Origin: Diospyros lotus
Taxonomy: Eukaryota > Streptophyta > Magnoliopsida > Ericales > Ebenaceae
DNA length: 64,000 bases
Direction: 5' to 3'
NCBI RefSeq assembly: GCF_014633365.1
Contig: NC_068339.1
Span: 3,105,001-3,169,000 of the forward strand
The position numbers and the translations under genes are program-made. Below the pieces are notes generated by a model, which worked only from the letters and a program-made list of their open reading frames with translations, was not told the DNA's origin and searched no databases. This document shows, one piece after another, positions 35,801 to 43,203 of the stretch; positions within the stretch are counted from its first letter, which is position 1; each line of letters opens with the position of its first letter.

Positions 35801-37306
35801 TATGCCAGACTCAGTTAAACCTGCAAGGGCTGAAGAAACTGCTGCAGCACACAGGGATTCGTTGCCCTTAACCCAATTGGGAATTGAACAGATTAACAAA
35901 GAAGAAGCTGAAAAGGAATCGGCAGTTGATGTGGAAGCTGAAAATGTTGAGAGGCCAGTTGACCTCTACAAGGTAACTGGGTCTTGGATCATACTTTATG
36001 CTTTTTGTTCTTATATTCACGGAGGTTAAGGACTTAACGTGGATGCCATGGTTTGTTGACCGTAATACAGAAGTATCAGTTTCTTTTGTGTGGCTGTAAG
36101 TAGTGGTCTGAACATATTGGGGATTACTACGTACCATTTTGCACCACTATTACTAAATTTCAAACATCATCTTTTTGAGGGATTGAAGTATAGATGACAG
36201 GTTTGATGCGCCTTTCCCTTACCTCCCCTGGAATAGGAGAACGGCAGAGAAAGAAAAGAATAGGGCTAACTTTTGTCTAACTTTTCATTTTCTCGTTATA
36301 GACCTTCATTGTTAACATAACTGTGGAAATAGAATTGCAGTCCAAGATTTCATCATACCTATCTGCCAGAGCTTTACCATCATTTAAATGCCTTTTTCAT
36401 TCACTTGTTAATAAGATGGATTGTCTTCTGATTTTTGAATCACTGGTAGCAAAATTAAGTTTCTAACTTTACTCATTCCTTTCCTCTTTGTGCAGGCTAT
36501 ATTTTCAGATGATTCGGAAGGTGAAGAAGAAAGTTTGAACCTTAAGCAAGAGGAGGATCCCAAAAGGAAGACTGAAGCTGGTAATACAACTTTAAATCGT
36601 TTAATAGCAGGTGACTTTTTGGAATCTTTGGGTAAAGAACTAGGACTGGAGGTTCCTCCTGAACTGCCTTACGCAGAAAACAAAACTGGGACTACGGCTA
36701 GTTGGAAGGAAACCGTTAATACCACCACGGGAAATGCTGACACCCCCTTATCCCAAAACTAAGCTCCCGTCAACGCAAAATGCCATTAGTAGGACTCCCA
36801 TCGGTCAGGAGGTGCCTGAAAATAACGTACATCGACGGGATAACCTTGTGGAGGATGGATCGCGCAGTCCTGAATTAGCAAATGTAGGGTGGGGTAGAAT
36901 CAGTGGCAATATGGAGACTGTCTCGGGTGAGAACAAGTCTAGCAAAGTTGAACTTGGGAAAGCGGGCTAAAGTGGATCGGGCCTCTAGAACACCCTCAGA
37001 CCGTCACAGAAATTCAAGGAGCAGCTCCTCGGGAGATGAAAGGAGGAGTAGAAAGCGATCTAGAGGCGTCATCGCCATAGAAGTATTAGTTCAGACGACG
37101 ATACTGCAGATTCGTCTGAGCATTATCAAGACAGGCACCGTTCAAGATCTAGCAAAAATAAAAAGAGATCTTCCAGGGAGAAGAGTAGCAGTAGCAGTAG
37201 TAGAAAACAATCAAAGCACCGTAAAAGGGAGGATTCTGTTGGAAGGCCTTCTCATCGCGGTACAGATGGAGAAAGAAGAGAAGCTAAGAGGGAGAAGAGA
37301 GGTTAG
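3036..37306 (+). CDS. TGH: TOUGH-like G-patch/SWAP RNA-binding protein, 16 exons, with frameshifts
   Basis: The spliced reading matches plant TOUGH, a nuclear RNA-binding protein that works with DCL1, HYL1 and SERRATE in primary-microRNA processing. Exons: 3036-3170, 4636-4726, 4823-4917, 5006-5109, 16425-16486, 16607-16681, 18119-18270, 19896-19971, 20059-20145, 20286-20363, 21965-22109, 33652-34137, 34300-34575, 34656-34775, 35754-35972, 36496-37306. All junctions are GT-AG and exons 1-11 join in phase. Landmarks are [20 protein letters not shown] at the N-terminus, [20 protein letters not shown], a G-patch in exon 6, a SWAP-like segment in exon 12, [18 protein letters not shown] in exon 14, [10 protein letters not shown] in exon 15 and an RS-rich tail. 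The total is about 1,000 codons, near the family length. Introns 4 and 11 exceed 11 kb because of nested retrotransposons. One apparent frameshift in exon 12 and three in exon 16 break the frame, so this is a pseudogene, a truncated allele or a stretch with sequence errors. Confidence 0.85.
3636..3790 (+). repeat. Dispersed SINE-like repeat fragment, copy 1
   Basis: This stretch (CTTAATCCGTGGGTTGGCCA, then GGCTGTATCCTCTGTAA) shares its order and wording with 20395-20520 in intron 10 (CTTAATCCCACTATGGGGTTGG, then GGCCATATCTTCTGTAA). Motifs of this sort, cccacta-tgggg-t-ggct, occur in tRNA-derived plant repeats as I recall them. Ends and target duplications are not visible. Confidence 0.35.
4029..4414 (-). 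mobile_element. Solo LTR in TGH intron 1
   Basis: A 386-bp segment starts TGTCATGA and ends TCATGACA, a perfect 8-bp inverted terminus. It is flanked on both sides by TTCAA (4024-4028 and 4415-4419), a 5-bp target duplication. On the minus strand it has a TATA box (CCTATAAAAAG, about 4285-4295). Its layout resembles the LTRs of the chromovirus at 5511-15814, whose LTRs end in GTGACA. No internal region is present, so it is probably the product of LTR-LTR recombination. Confidence 0.75.
5511..5820 (-). repeat. 3' LTR of the intron-4 chromovirus
   Basis: 310 bp, TG...CA ends, near-identical to 15504-15814. It is the downstream LTR because the polypurine tract lies just to its right. Confidence 0.85.
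5880..7135 (-). pseudogene. Integrase and chromodomain of the intron-4 chromovirus (broken frames)
   Basis: Minus-strand frames at 6911-7135, 6663-7082, 6171-6644 and 6056-6277 give, in order, the N-terminal zinc-binding part ([16 protein letters not shown]), the catalytic core with its first Asp in [15 protein letters not shown] and second in [14 protein letters not shown], and the third catalytic residue in [20 protein letters not shown]. Then comes the C-terminal part with [15 protein letters not shown]. Between about 5880 and 6000 a further frame reads [19 protein letters not shown] and [16 protein letters not shown], a chromodomain-type ending thought to guide integration to heterochromatin. 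At least three frame changes separate the pieces, so no full-length protein can be made. Confidence 0.8.
7181..9264 (-). pseudogene. Protease, reverse transcriptase and RNase H of the intron-4 chromovirus
   Basis: The long frame at 8189-9264 begins right after the nested element. It carries the aspartic-protease motif as [14 protein letters not shown], where the family has Asp in place of the first Ala, and then the reverse-transcriptase fingers ([36 protein letters not shown]). It stops at HTN near 8190. The catalytic FFDDILIY lies in another frame around 8050-8090, with an in-frame stop just upstream. The frame at 7181-7990 holds the thumb/connection ([19 protein letters not shown]) and RNase H ([22 protein letters not shown]). 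The lost catalytic Asp and the stops mean the element cannot mature its own proteins. Confidence 0.82.
9265..9561 (+). repeat. 5' LTR of the nested gypsy element
   Basis: 297 bp, bounded by the CTGTT duplication on the left and the tRNA primer-binding site (TGGTATCAGAGC at 9564) on the right. Confidence 0.85.
9630..10774 (+). pseudogene. gag of the nested gypsy element, with in-frame stops
   Basis: Starting at ATG 9630 ([20 protein letters not shown]), the frame has a stop near 9702 and another (TAG) at about 10134 after KSAAAVW. Otherwise it stays readable through the retrotransposon capsid region ([20 protein letters not shown]) to a canonical CX2CX4HX4C zinc knuckle, [14 protein letters not shown], at about 10690-10730. 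It ends near 10774. The two stops are single-base changes in a Trp-rich and a Gln-like context, so this is recent decay. Confidence 0.8.
10775..13893 (+). pseudogene. pol of the nested gypsy element; protease core missing, several stops
   Basis: After gag the sequence jumps from [15 protein letters not shown] straight to [20 protein letters not shown] (about 10900-10960), the C-terminal end of the protease. The catalytic DGGSCEN-type segment expected between them is absent. Reverse transcriptase follows ([27 protein letters not shown], then after a frame change [20 protein letters not shown] and [13 protein letters not shown] at about 11805-11840). RNase H ([17 protein letters not shown]) and integrase ([48 protein letters not shown] then a stop at 13288-13290) come next. 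The C-terminal region ([20 protein letters not shown]) ends at 13893. At least four stops or shifts separate these parts. Confidence 0.82.
13886..14195 (+). repeat. 3' LTR of the nested gypsy element
   Basis: 310 bp, preceded by a purine tract (AGAGGTGGAAGG). It is longer than the 5' LTR because of an extra copy of a GGTGAACAGT-type repeat near 13915-13940. The pol stop codon TAG lies inside its first ten bases. Confidence 0.85.
14201..15419 (-). pseudogene. gag of the intron-4 chromovirus
   Basis: The frame at 15419-15150 starts [20 protein letters not shown] and has a heptad-rich coiled-coil look. A second frame (14697-14392) holds the capsid part ([20 protein letters not shown]). A zinc knuckle, [16 protein letters not shown], is encoded around 14310-14370 and is followed by a Glu-rich linker that runs to the insertion point at 14200. 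The linker continues in frame on the far side of the nested element at 9264 ([14 protein letters not shown]), so the two halves were one ORF before the insertion. Confidence 0.78.
15504..15814 (-). repeat. 5' LTR of the intron-4 chromovirus
   Basis: 311 bp, TG...CA ends. A TATA-like CCTATAAAGGC lies on the minus strand near 15675-15685. The tRNA primer-binding site follows at 15489-15501. Confidence 0.85.
16425..16681 (+). CDS. TGH: TGH exons 5 and 6: linker and G-patch
   Basis: Exon 5 (16425-16486) encodes [20 protein letters not shown]. Exon 6 (16607-16681) encodes [20 protein letters not shown], the core of a G-patch: the glycines, the aliphatic run LLLKMGW and the following glycine fit the consensus. 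G-patch segments bind RNA or activate DEAH helicases. Both exons are intact and joined in phase. They lie just beyond the 11.3-kb retrotransposon-filled intron 4, so the G-patch is separated from the N-terminal exons by the nested elements. Confidence 0.85.
17287..17887 (-). mobile_element. Solo LTR in TGH intron 6
   Basis: A 601-bp segment is flanked by AGGAC on both sides (17282-17286 and 17888-17892). On the minus strand it starts TGTTAGAG and ends GGTATAACA and has a TATA box followed by a GA-rich stretch (TCTATAAATAGAGAGGAGG, about 17697-17715). The TGTTAG...TAACA ends and this promoter layout suit a copia-type LTR. No internal region is present. The only long frames inside it are chance ones. 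Confidence 0.75.
18119..18270 (+). CDS. TGH: TGH exon 7
   Basis: The exon completes the Asp codon split after exon 6 and reads [20 protein letters not shown], continuing the family's post-G-patch segment. It ends at CTA/GTAAAT, phase 0, which joins correctly to [20 protein letters not shown] in exon 8. Read-through past the donor would meet a stop at 18286-18288. Confidence 0.8.
18445..18621. mobile_element. Mutator-type MITE (177 bp) in TGH intron 7
   Basis: TTAAGAGGT occurs at 18436-18444 and 18622-18630, a 9-bp target duplication of the length left by Mutator-like transposases. The enclosed element begins GAACAATGAT and ends ATCATTGTTC. The two halves are almost fully complementary: blocks such as AGTGTTGG, GAATGGGTGAAATAC and TGCCCTTGCTTGGTTTT pair across a short AACAATG loop. 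It has no coding capacity. Confidence 0.75.
20286..22109 (+). CDS. TGH: TGH exons 10 and 11
   Basis: Exon 10 (20286-20363) encodes [20 protein letters not shown]; its acceptor GCATCAG/CA is chosen because it restores the split Ser codon. Exon 11 (21965-22109) encodes [14 protein letters not shown] and ends [12 protein letters not shown] plus a split Arg codon. The 1.6-kb intron between them holds a SINE-like fragment (about 20395-20560), a CT tract and a long poly-C/AC microsatellite (20841-20877). Confidence 0.8.
20395..20560 (+). repeat. Dispersed SINE-like repeat fragment, copy 2, ending in a CT microsatellite
   Basis: It is related to 3636-3790 (see that entry). It reads CTTAATCCCACTATGGGGTTGG, then GGCCATATCTTCTGTAA and GAGCCTCCCACCAAG, and runs into (CT)n at 20525-20560. 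No target duplication was found. Confidence 0.35.
20841..20877 (+). repeat. Poly-C followed by (AC)n microsatellite
   Basis: About 20 consecutive C are followed directly by (AC)n in TGH intron 10. The exact run length is unreliable in any sequencing method. Confidence 0.8.
22175..22448 (-). repeat. 3' LTR of the intron-11 copia element, truncated
   Basis: It is collinear with 32125-32399 (TAGATCACATGATGCCTTTA onward) but the first part of the LTR seen at 32047-32125 is missing or unrecognisable. The left boundary is therefore approximate and no target duplication can be read. Confidence 0.7.
22456..25720 (-). pseudogene. Copia pol (protease, integrase, RT, RNase H), decayed
   Basis: Protease lies at 25693-25142 ([20 protein letters not shown]) and runs into the GAG-pre-integrase part (LYYVKGVAG). 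The integrase core is at 25094-24840 ([14 protein letters not shown]), with the second acidic position read as Asn in [11 protein letters not shown]. Reverse transcriptase is at 23767-23534 ([20 protein letters not shown]) and 23457-23170, with the catalytic [10 protein letters not shown]. RNase H is at 23139-22456 ([32 protein letters not shown]). Stops and shifts separate nearly every block, so it is not functional. The order protease-integrase-RT-RNase H is diagnostic of Ty1/copia. Confidence 0.85.
25724..26100 (+). repeat. 5' LTR of the chromovirus nested in copia
   Basis: 377 bp with a TATA box CCTATAAATAGGG at about 25912. The 3' end differs slightly from that of the other LTR (CCACCAATT against CCACCAGCA), so the last bases are uncertain. 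Confidence 0.8.
26110..30710 (+). pseudogene. gag-pol of the chromovirus nested in copia, heavily broken
   Basis: gag runs from about 26110 (coiled-coil-like [20 protein letters not shown]) to the zinc knuckle near 27115-27170. Protease reads [20 protein letters not shown] at about 27360-27420, with Glu where the family has Ser or Thr after the catalytic Asp. Reverse transcriptase is at 28067-28380 ([41 protein letters not shown], then [10 protein letters not shown] after a frame change). RNase H is at 28545-28880 and integrase at 29340-29880 ([38 protein letters not shown]). The intact-looking tail at 29925-30710 ends in a chromodomain-like [20 protein letters not shown] and crosses into the 3' LTR. 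Many stops are present. Confidence 0.82.
30629..30984 (+). repeat. 3' LTR of the chromovirus nested in copia
   Basis: 356 bp. It lacks about 25 bp present in the 5' LTR near the GGTTTGTGTAAC stretch. It overlaps the end of the pol frame, whose stop (TAA) is at 30708-30710. Confidence 0.8.
30990..31990 (-). pseudogene. Copia gag, right-hand part of the split element
   Basis: The frame at 31820-31410 carries the copia gag segment ([20 protein letters not shown], then [14 protein letters not shown]). A zinc knuckle of the CX2CX4HX4C pattern, [14 protein letters not shown], is encoded around 31120-31180. The frame then reads [15 protein letters not shown] up to the gypsy insertion and resumes at [20 protein letters not shown] on the other side (25720 downward). 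This confirms that the gypsy element jumped into an existing copia ORF. Confidence 0.8.
32047..32399 (-). repeat. 5' LTR of the intron-11 copia element
   Basis: 353 bp with TG...CA ends, followed on the minus strand by a primer-binding site for initiator Met tRNA. Confidence 0.75.
32400..33651 (+). other. Remaining 3' part of TGH intron 11
   Basis: About 1.25 kb of unremarkable AT-rich intron lies between the copia element and the exon-12 acceptor (TTGTTTTGCAG, AG at 33650-33651). I see no coding segment or clear repeat. Confidence 0.5.
33652..34137 (+). CDS. TGH: TGH exon 12: SWAP-type segment, interrupted by a frameshift
   Basis: Entering in phase from exon 11, the exon reads [20 protein letters not shown] and then [12 protein letters not shown] to a TGA stop at 33776-33778. 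The conserved continuation [40 protein letters not shown] and [16 protein letters not shown] (a SWAP-type RNA-binding segment) is intact but sits in the next frame, starting with GAG GAT at 33763-33768. One base is missing (or two are extra) near 33758-33764. The exon ends phase 0 at TTT/GTGAGT. As written, translation would stop before the SWAP segment. Confidence 0.85.
34300..35972 (+). CDS. TGH: TGH exons 13-15
   Basis: Exon 13 (34300-34575) encodes [20 protein letters not shown] and [20 protein letters not shown]. Exon 14 (34656-34775) encodes [20 protein letters not shown]. Exon 15 (35754-35972) encodes [20 protein letters not shown] and ends [10 protein letters not shown]. All three are a whole number of codons, phase 0 at both ends and without stops. 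This argues that the protein was under selection here until recently. Intron 14 carries a long poly-G tract (about 35513-35532). Confidence 0.85.
36496..37306 (+). CDS. TGH: TGH exon 16: conserved block plus RS-rich tail, three apparent frameshifts
   Basis: The exon opens [20 protein letters not shown] and [20 protein letters not shown], strongly conserved. That frame stops at 36760-36762. The next stretch is open in the +1 frame to 36970, the next ([20 protein letters not shown]) in a third frame from about 36960, and the RS tail ([20 protein letters not shown], then [20 protein letters not shown]) in a fourth shift from about 37066 to TAG at 37304-37306. The sequence thus carries one extra base near 36743-36747 (a C run), one extra near 36960-36965 and one missing near 37066. 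The likely end is the TAG at 37304; other frames run a little further. Confidence 0.75.
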
Positions 37307-37564
37307 GAAGATTGGAAGAAGTTCAAATCTCGGTTGCACTCACTCCAAAAAGGGCTCTTGAATATTTTGAACATGGCATCTGTAACTGCTATGTGTAAAT
37401 TTATAGGAGTGCTGAGACCTCCACAGATCCCACCGTATAGAAAGAAAGGGTAACACACAAATTGATTTGACAATTTCAACGGTTATTATTATTTTCTGTT
37501 TGTTGCTCTAAATTCTCTTTTTGGGGTATTTATCTGTCAGCTTTGGGAAGATCCGTATATGTGT

Positions 37565-37570
37565 AATAAA
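37565..37570 (+). terminator. Candidate poly(A) signal for TGH
   Basis: AATAAA lies about 260 bases after the presumed stop codon, in an AT- and T-rich context. Plant poly(A) signals are loose, so this is only a candidate. Confidence 0.4.
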
Positions 37571-38475
37571 ATCTATATATTCACGCCGTTATCGGGAGCA
37601 GAATGGATGTAGTTTTTGTTTCTTTTCGCCGTGGGGGCGACTGATCAATACTTCCAGCACCTTACATTGTCTTGTTCCAACGACTGGACTGTCATTGCTC
37701 ATTGGCCCAGAAGCTTTTAAGTTTTTTGCTCTTATTTTATATATATTTTGATTAATTATATCATGAATTATAGTTTAATTACCTTATAACTAAAATTTAG
37801 TTAATGGGGTTTCTACTAAAAACTAACTAAAGGTGTGTCTATGCAATAAATTCGAATTACAGAAATTATTAGAATTATTTTAAGTTATAATATATTTTTA
37901 TGCTGAGTGTAATTTATTCTTTTTATGATTAAGCGTAAATTGAACTGAATCAAAATTAAAAAATTAATTTAACCCAAGTAACTGAATTTTATTATTTAAA
38001 AAGCTTGATAGGAATTTAAGACATTTTAATTAGTAAATGTAATTATTGTTGTTAGACATCAATTTTTGTTTATTTTAATGATAATTTCGTAAGTAGTTAT
38101 AATTTGATGGTATTTTTGAAAATAATTATAAATTTTAGTTATTTTTTTTTGTCTATTCAGTTAAAAATTGAATTATAATATTGAAAATTAAATAAAAAAT
38201 CAAATCAGCCACAAACATCGTATCAAATTAATCAAAATTCAGCTGTGACTTTGTAGATATAACAAAAAGAAAAAAAATAAATAGCAATTTTGGACACACT
38301 ATATAATAAATATCATATAGAAGCAAACATTTTACAAGTAGGACGTTCAAACTGGATTTTTCTAAGTTATTTAAAATTACTTACTGGCACCCCTTTATTC
38401 CAATTCTAACCAAGTAAGCCCCCGAACCCCCCAAAAAAGAAAAAAAAAAGTACAAATTAAATGCCAACAAGGTCC
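37571..38475. other. AT-rich intergenic DNA
   Basis: About 900 bases of AT-rich sequence downstream of TGH. No coding segment, repeat boundary or RNA gene is visible to me. Confidence 0.5.
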
Positions 38476-39442
38476 TCATTTCCCCTTCTTCCCTTCTGCT
38501 CTGGCCTTGTCACCACCCGGAAACTGCAATAGAAATTAGGAGACAGATATTAGCAAGAGATCAAGAGAAAATCTTTTTCTTTTTCTTAAATTTGTTTGGT
38601 TATGTTTGAAAATGTCGAAAGGTACCATTCATTCTTTCTAATTAAACTCAACCATGCATGTGGTGTTGGGTGAATCAACAGACTCGAGAAATCGAAAGAT
38701 ACTCAATCACGTTGTGTGAATCAACAGATTTTGAAAAATTAAAAAATACTCAATCACGTCGTATGTAGTGTCGGATGAATTAACAGACTCGAGAACATAA
38801 AGAATACTCAATTATGTCTTGTGTGGTGTTATGTGAATAAACAGACCTGAGAGGAGGAAGAAAGTTTTATTACTTGACATCAAAATATATAGCTTAGATA
38901 AATGCCTTCAAAGAAAACAGTTTCTATTTATCTCTAATGTCAGACTGCTTCCTCCGACTCCACTCCACGGCCAAGTTTACGGTTCACCAAAACACACTGA
39001 GAAAATGAGGGAAAACGTGAGAGAAAGCGAAATGATTAGAGCTCAAACCCCCCCCTTTGGTTATATATATATGGTTTCAAAATCAATATTCACCCAACAA
39101 CTTCTTCTGAACTGACCTGATTTCATATATATATATATAACTGTGAAATATCCTAATCATACTATTTGTATACAAGATTTGGAACAAAATATGATTTTTC
39201 ATAATAATTATTTACCATCTCTCCTTTGGGTCCTTAATTTAAGAGGCATGTCTCTTGCTACCCAAACAGCTAAACCAATGCCTCTCGCCTTTCGTGTTAG
39301 TCTTCATGCCTACTGGTACTGGATGATGATGTCTCTTCTTGCCCATGCTGCTGGAGCTCACCAAAAAGCTCCAGGAATGGCCTTTCTTCTCAGTCTTCTG
39401 GCCGTTGAAGACTTGCTTTTGTTGCTTCGCTGCTCCTCTCAT
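38476..39442 (-). CDS. Possible two-exon small basic protein
   Basis: On the minus strand a TATA box (GCTATAAATGG, about 39490-39500) stands about 50 bases before an ATG at 39442-39440. Exon 1 (39442-39362) encodes MRGAAKQQKQVFNGQKTEKK then GHSWSFL and ends at a strong donor, TTTTTG/GTGAGC. A good acceptor (TTCTATTGCAG at 38534-38524) opens exon 2 (38523-38476), FPGGDKARAEGKKGK and TGA, in phase. The product would be 42 residues, rich in Lys and Gly, with no signal peptide or membrane segment. Without splicing the first frame gives 67 residues ending KRHAS at 39239. I do not recognise the family. The promoter-ATG-donor-acceptor arrangement supports a real gene, but no homology does. Confidence 0.4.
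38660..38855. repeat. Imperfect tandem repeat, about 4 units of 45-65 bp
   Basis: The phrase GTGAATCAACAGACTCGAGA, then AATACTCAATCACGT, recurs from about 38668, 38714, 38772 and 38835 with small changes. Unit length varies because of inserted GTAGTGTCGG-type pieces. It lies inside the intron of the possible small gene. Confidence 0.65.
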
Positions 39443-39499
39443 TCTCCCAACTTCTTGCTTTTGATTACTTTCTTCTTCTTGCCCCCCTCCATTTATAGC

Positions 39500-42400
39500 A
39501 ATCCATCCAAATCCCTATTACCCACAAAAATAAGGGTTTAAACAATAAAAAAAAAAAAAAAAACTTAGAAAGCTACAAAAAGTAATGCACGGGTTCATCC
39601 TGGTATAATATAAATTTAAGAATAATTAGTATTGACTCTAAAAGTTAAGTCATACTTTTTTTTATTTGAGTGACCGATGACTATTCGGGTATAAAAAAAT
39701 TAAGCTAAGTGTGGATGATTAGTTTTAATTTTATTGTTTGAGAAAATGATATATAAAACCGGTTGCTCACCATTTATTTAAAAGTTTCAAATTCAAAAAA
39801 CTCCTTTACAGAGTCACCAGATCAACACCGTATTTAACAAGAAATTAAAACTCTTGAGAATGCTTTAACTTGAGTATTTGAAATGAAGCATTTTGGATAT
39901 CATATTTAATAAGAAAAACTCTTGACAATGTTTTAATCTAAATATTTGAAATAAGGTGCGTTGGACATTCATATTATTTTAATTTTGAACTTTAAGTATT
40001 TGGTGACTCTTGGTATTTTATAAGATTGCTTTAATTTTGTTTGGCATGTATTAATTCTTAAACTATATTTCTTACATCCCTTAAATTGCTTAAACCACTA
40101 AGTGTTGGTTCGAACCATTTGAAATATATAATGACTTAATTATAGTTTGAAAAGTAGCCACATTACCATTGTTGGTTTGATTCAAAAAATACTTTTCAAA
40201 TCACTCAAATCGAGCATTGCACAACCCTAATAATGGTCGAGCCATGTATATTAGTAGATTTACGAGTTTAAGTGACATAATTAATAAGCGAAGAAGGGTG
40301 AATATAAAATCAATTAAATCTATAAAAATAATATTTGGGTAATCAATGAATGACGTTGTAGAGTGGAGCATCTAATGACGCAGGTGAATGGTTGTAAGAA
40401 TACAAATAAATTAAAATAGCAAGAAGTGGGGGAATGGAATGGAATGGAACAGCTAATTATTTAAGGTGGAGAGATGCCTTTGGTTATGCACTTTTGCTTT
40501 GCGTTGTTTTGAGGTTAATTTGACATCACTCTGCTATAGTAAGCACACAGTCTTTGAATATATTCTTCATTCTATATATATATTCCTATATCTAGGGATT
40601 TTGGTCCCTTGAAGTATGTTTTAACTCACGGTCAAGTTAATATTCGATATTTTACAAACGAATAAAAGGGTAGATGATAGAGTAACAAATAAATTTGTGT
40701 AGTAAAATTGTTTATCTCTTAAGAGGAATTAGTGTTATATAATCTGATGAAGAATGGTCCAAGCTTGATTTTTTCTTGAAACATCCTCTTGATACTTGAT
40801 TCTCAAATTTCAAATTATTAAGTTAGTCATTTTTTCGTCAACTTGAAAATTAGTTACACGATATTTCTCAATAAGAGATGCGTGTCGGTCTAAGATTAAT
40901 ATATAAAGAAATTAAAAATCCCTCGTGACATTGTTCACATATTCTTTAATTTGGACATATTAAAGTCACATAATTCATTTTTATTTTTTTATGTATAACT
41001 GTCACTTTATATGATTAATTTTTATGAAAGTAAAGATCAAATAAAAATAAGTTATTGTGATGTTTAGAAAATTGAAAACTTTATCAACTCTACTCATCTT
41101 TAGTAATAAAAAAAATCTATAAACCTTAAATCCTAACTCAAAATATTAAATTATTTTATTTCTTTTTTCCGTTATCTAAAAATTCTTCAAATATTTGACA
41201 ATAATAACAATCTTTTTTTTTAATTTATTATTTTTGTTTAGATTTTTATTACTATAATTATCTCGTACAACAAGTAACTTTAGAAAAGATAAGAAAAGTA
41301 TTAACTTTGTAATAATTATTAACTTGACGATTAAATAATTTTGAGCAAATAATTTTACTTTATCAAACTATTAACCATAAAGAAACTTAAAAAAAACCTA
41401 AACAATGGAAGGAAGGATAGAAAGTGAGAAATAAAGAGATGTAAAGCTATAGAGATGACTTAAGAAAAGAAGAAGACTAAACAAGAATAAAAGGGATATT
41501 CACCAAAGACGTCAACAAAATCAATGATAGGGAAAAGATCGAAGTGAATAAAAATAAAAATATAAAGGATGAATTCTATTTTCACTTTAAAGAGATATAC
41601 TATAAAAATATTTTAATTTATGAAGTATCTTATTTGGATTTGAATCAAGAAATTTAGAAGTTGAGAATACTTAAAAATAAAAAAAAATGACCTCTTTTGA
41701 TTTGAAAAACACTTTATAACTCTTCTTTTCAACTATAATCGATGGGATCGATCATTGCGATGCATAAAAGTAATTGTTTTGAGAACGTTAAAGTGTTTTT
41801 CCAACTTATTAGTTGTATTTGAGTGATTGACATCTTGTACCCAACAAAAAAAAAACACAATATATATCTCATAAATTTATATTTGGATAACTCAACCAAG
41901 GTATTGTGATAAAAATGTGATTTTTATAATCCTCAATGTAACCTGCAGAAAACAAGACAATTCATCATAGAAACAACTCTCGTATTAATCCTCTCAATGT
42001 AATCGACTTATTGTGATAAGCTTATTATATTTGCAAAAGGATAAAGTTCGGAGAACTCATTGGTTTTCTAGATCAACTTTAATGTTACTGTTTGATTAGT
42101 TTTATTTAACATTTAGTAAACCAATCAGAATTTGACACCAGACAAATGAAATTAAGTTGAAAAGGGTAAAAACCGATTCAGTCAGAATGAGTTGGGTACA
42201 ATTATATATAATCTACTGTGTTCTCCTTCAAATATATATTTGATTTGAATGGTTTTAAGGAAAGAAAGATGTATCTTTGATCTACCTTAATTTCTCCGAA
42301 GTAGTGTAATTAACTAATTAATGATGCCAGATTAAATTAAAGTACCTTCGTAGAAGAGGGGCAAAGAAAGAAAAGAAAGGAAAAGAAAAGAAAAGGGAAG

Positions 42401-42617
42401 ATCCTCTATAGTATACATTTAAATCCTAGCAAAGATACCAACTTCTTAATTTACATTATAAGATGTGATCTGTTGATAGAAGTGAACCATAAAATCTGAC
42501 TACTGGTTCCGCAAATTTATATATACGTTCATGTGTGTATATATGATGGAGCAGGAGGAGGAGGAGGAAGAAGAAGAGGGGCCCGGAAAATATGCACCCG
42601 AATCAACCGCCGGCCGG
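39500..42617. other. AT-rich intergenic DNA with a short tandem duplication
   Basis: About 3.1 kb. A roughly 70-bp unit (TATTTAAYAAGAAA...CTCTTGASAATG...TTGGA) is tandemly duplicated at 39831-39902 and 39903-39972 with about one fifth of positions changed. A (GGAAT)n patch is at 40430-40450 and a GA-rich patch at 42355-42400. No coding segment is visible. Confidence 0.5.
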
Positions 42618-43203
42618 CTACGACACCGGAAAGCCGAATATATCGGAGGCGGACTTGGCCATGACCGTGGCAAATTCGTGGAAGCTAATGACGCCATCTC
42701 CGTCGGTGTCGGCCTCGTCGATCATCTCCACGAGCTCTTTGTACGTCAATGGCTGGCCCATCTTGGCCATGGAGCCTGCGAGCTCTGCCAGCGTGATGTA
42801 GCCGTTGCCGTCGCGGTCGAACGACCGAAAAACCTGTCGATTAGCATAATCCTTTAATTCCATTGACGATCATAAATAACCCTTGCCAATGGACGCAACT
42901 TAATTTTGACATTAATGGCTTATATTTATATACCTCGAGGAGTTGTTCTTGGTTGATGAGGACGTCCTCGTTGATGGCGGGGGTGATGGCGTTGACGAGC
43001 TCGTCGAACTCGACGGTGCCGTTGCCGTTGGCGTCCATGTTGGCGAGGAGGACGTGGATTTGGTCCCCGGAGGGCTTGATTCCGAGGGAGCGGAGCAGGG
43101 CGGCGAGCTCCAGGAGGGTAAGGCTGCCGTCGGAATCCATGTCGAAGCGAGAGAAGATGTCCCGGAGCTGGTCGAGTTGGTCAACTTCTAAAACTACGCA
43201 CAT
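42618..43203 (-). CDS. CML15/CML16-type calmodulin-like protein, four EF-hands
   Basis: Exon 1 (43203-42934) and exon 2 (42833-42618) are joined across a 100-bp intron (donor CTCGAG/GTATAT, acceptor ATCGACAG/GTTTTT), phase 0. Starting from MCVVLEVDQLDQLRDIFSRF the protein has about 161 residues and four canonical calcium loops: DMDSDGSLTLLE, DANGNGTVEFDE, DRDGNGYITLAE and DTDGDGVISFHE. The surrounding wording (LELAALLRSLGIKPSGDQIH, ELAGSMAKMGQPLTYKEL) matches the plant CML15/CML16 group of cytosolic calcium sensors. The frame is open upstream to an ATG at 43419, which would add 72 Pro/Ser/Ala-rich residues. I prefer 43203 because family members begin close to the first EF-hand helix, but the longer form is possible. 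A (CT)n leader lies at 43420-43440. Confidence 0.85.

Noticed and set aside
36735..37075. Small introns to explain the frame changes in TGH exon 16
   Set aside because: Candidate donors and acceptors near the shift points would leave introns of about 25 bases or would remove conserved RS-tail residues. Single-base indels explain the data better.
39143..39541. 132-codon plus-strand frame rich in Leu and Ser
   Set aside because: It overlaps the better-organised minus-strand small gene and its TATA box. The hydrophobic character comes from T-rich DNA.
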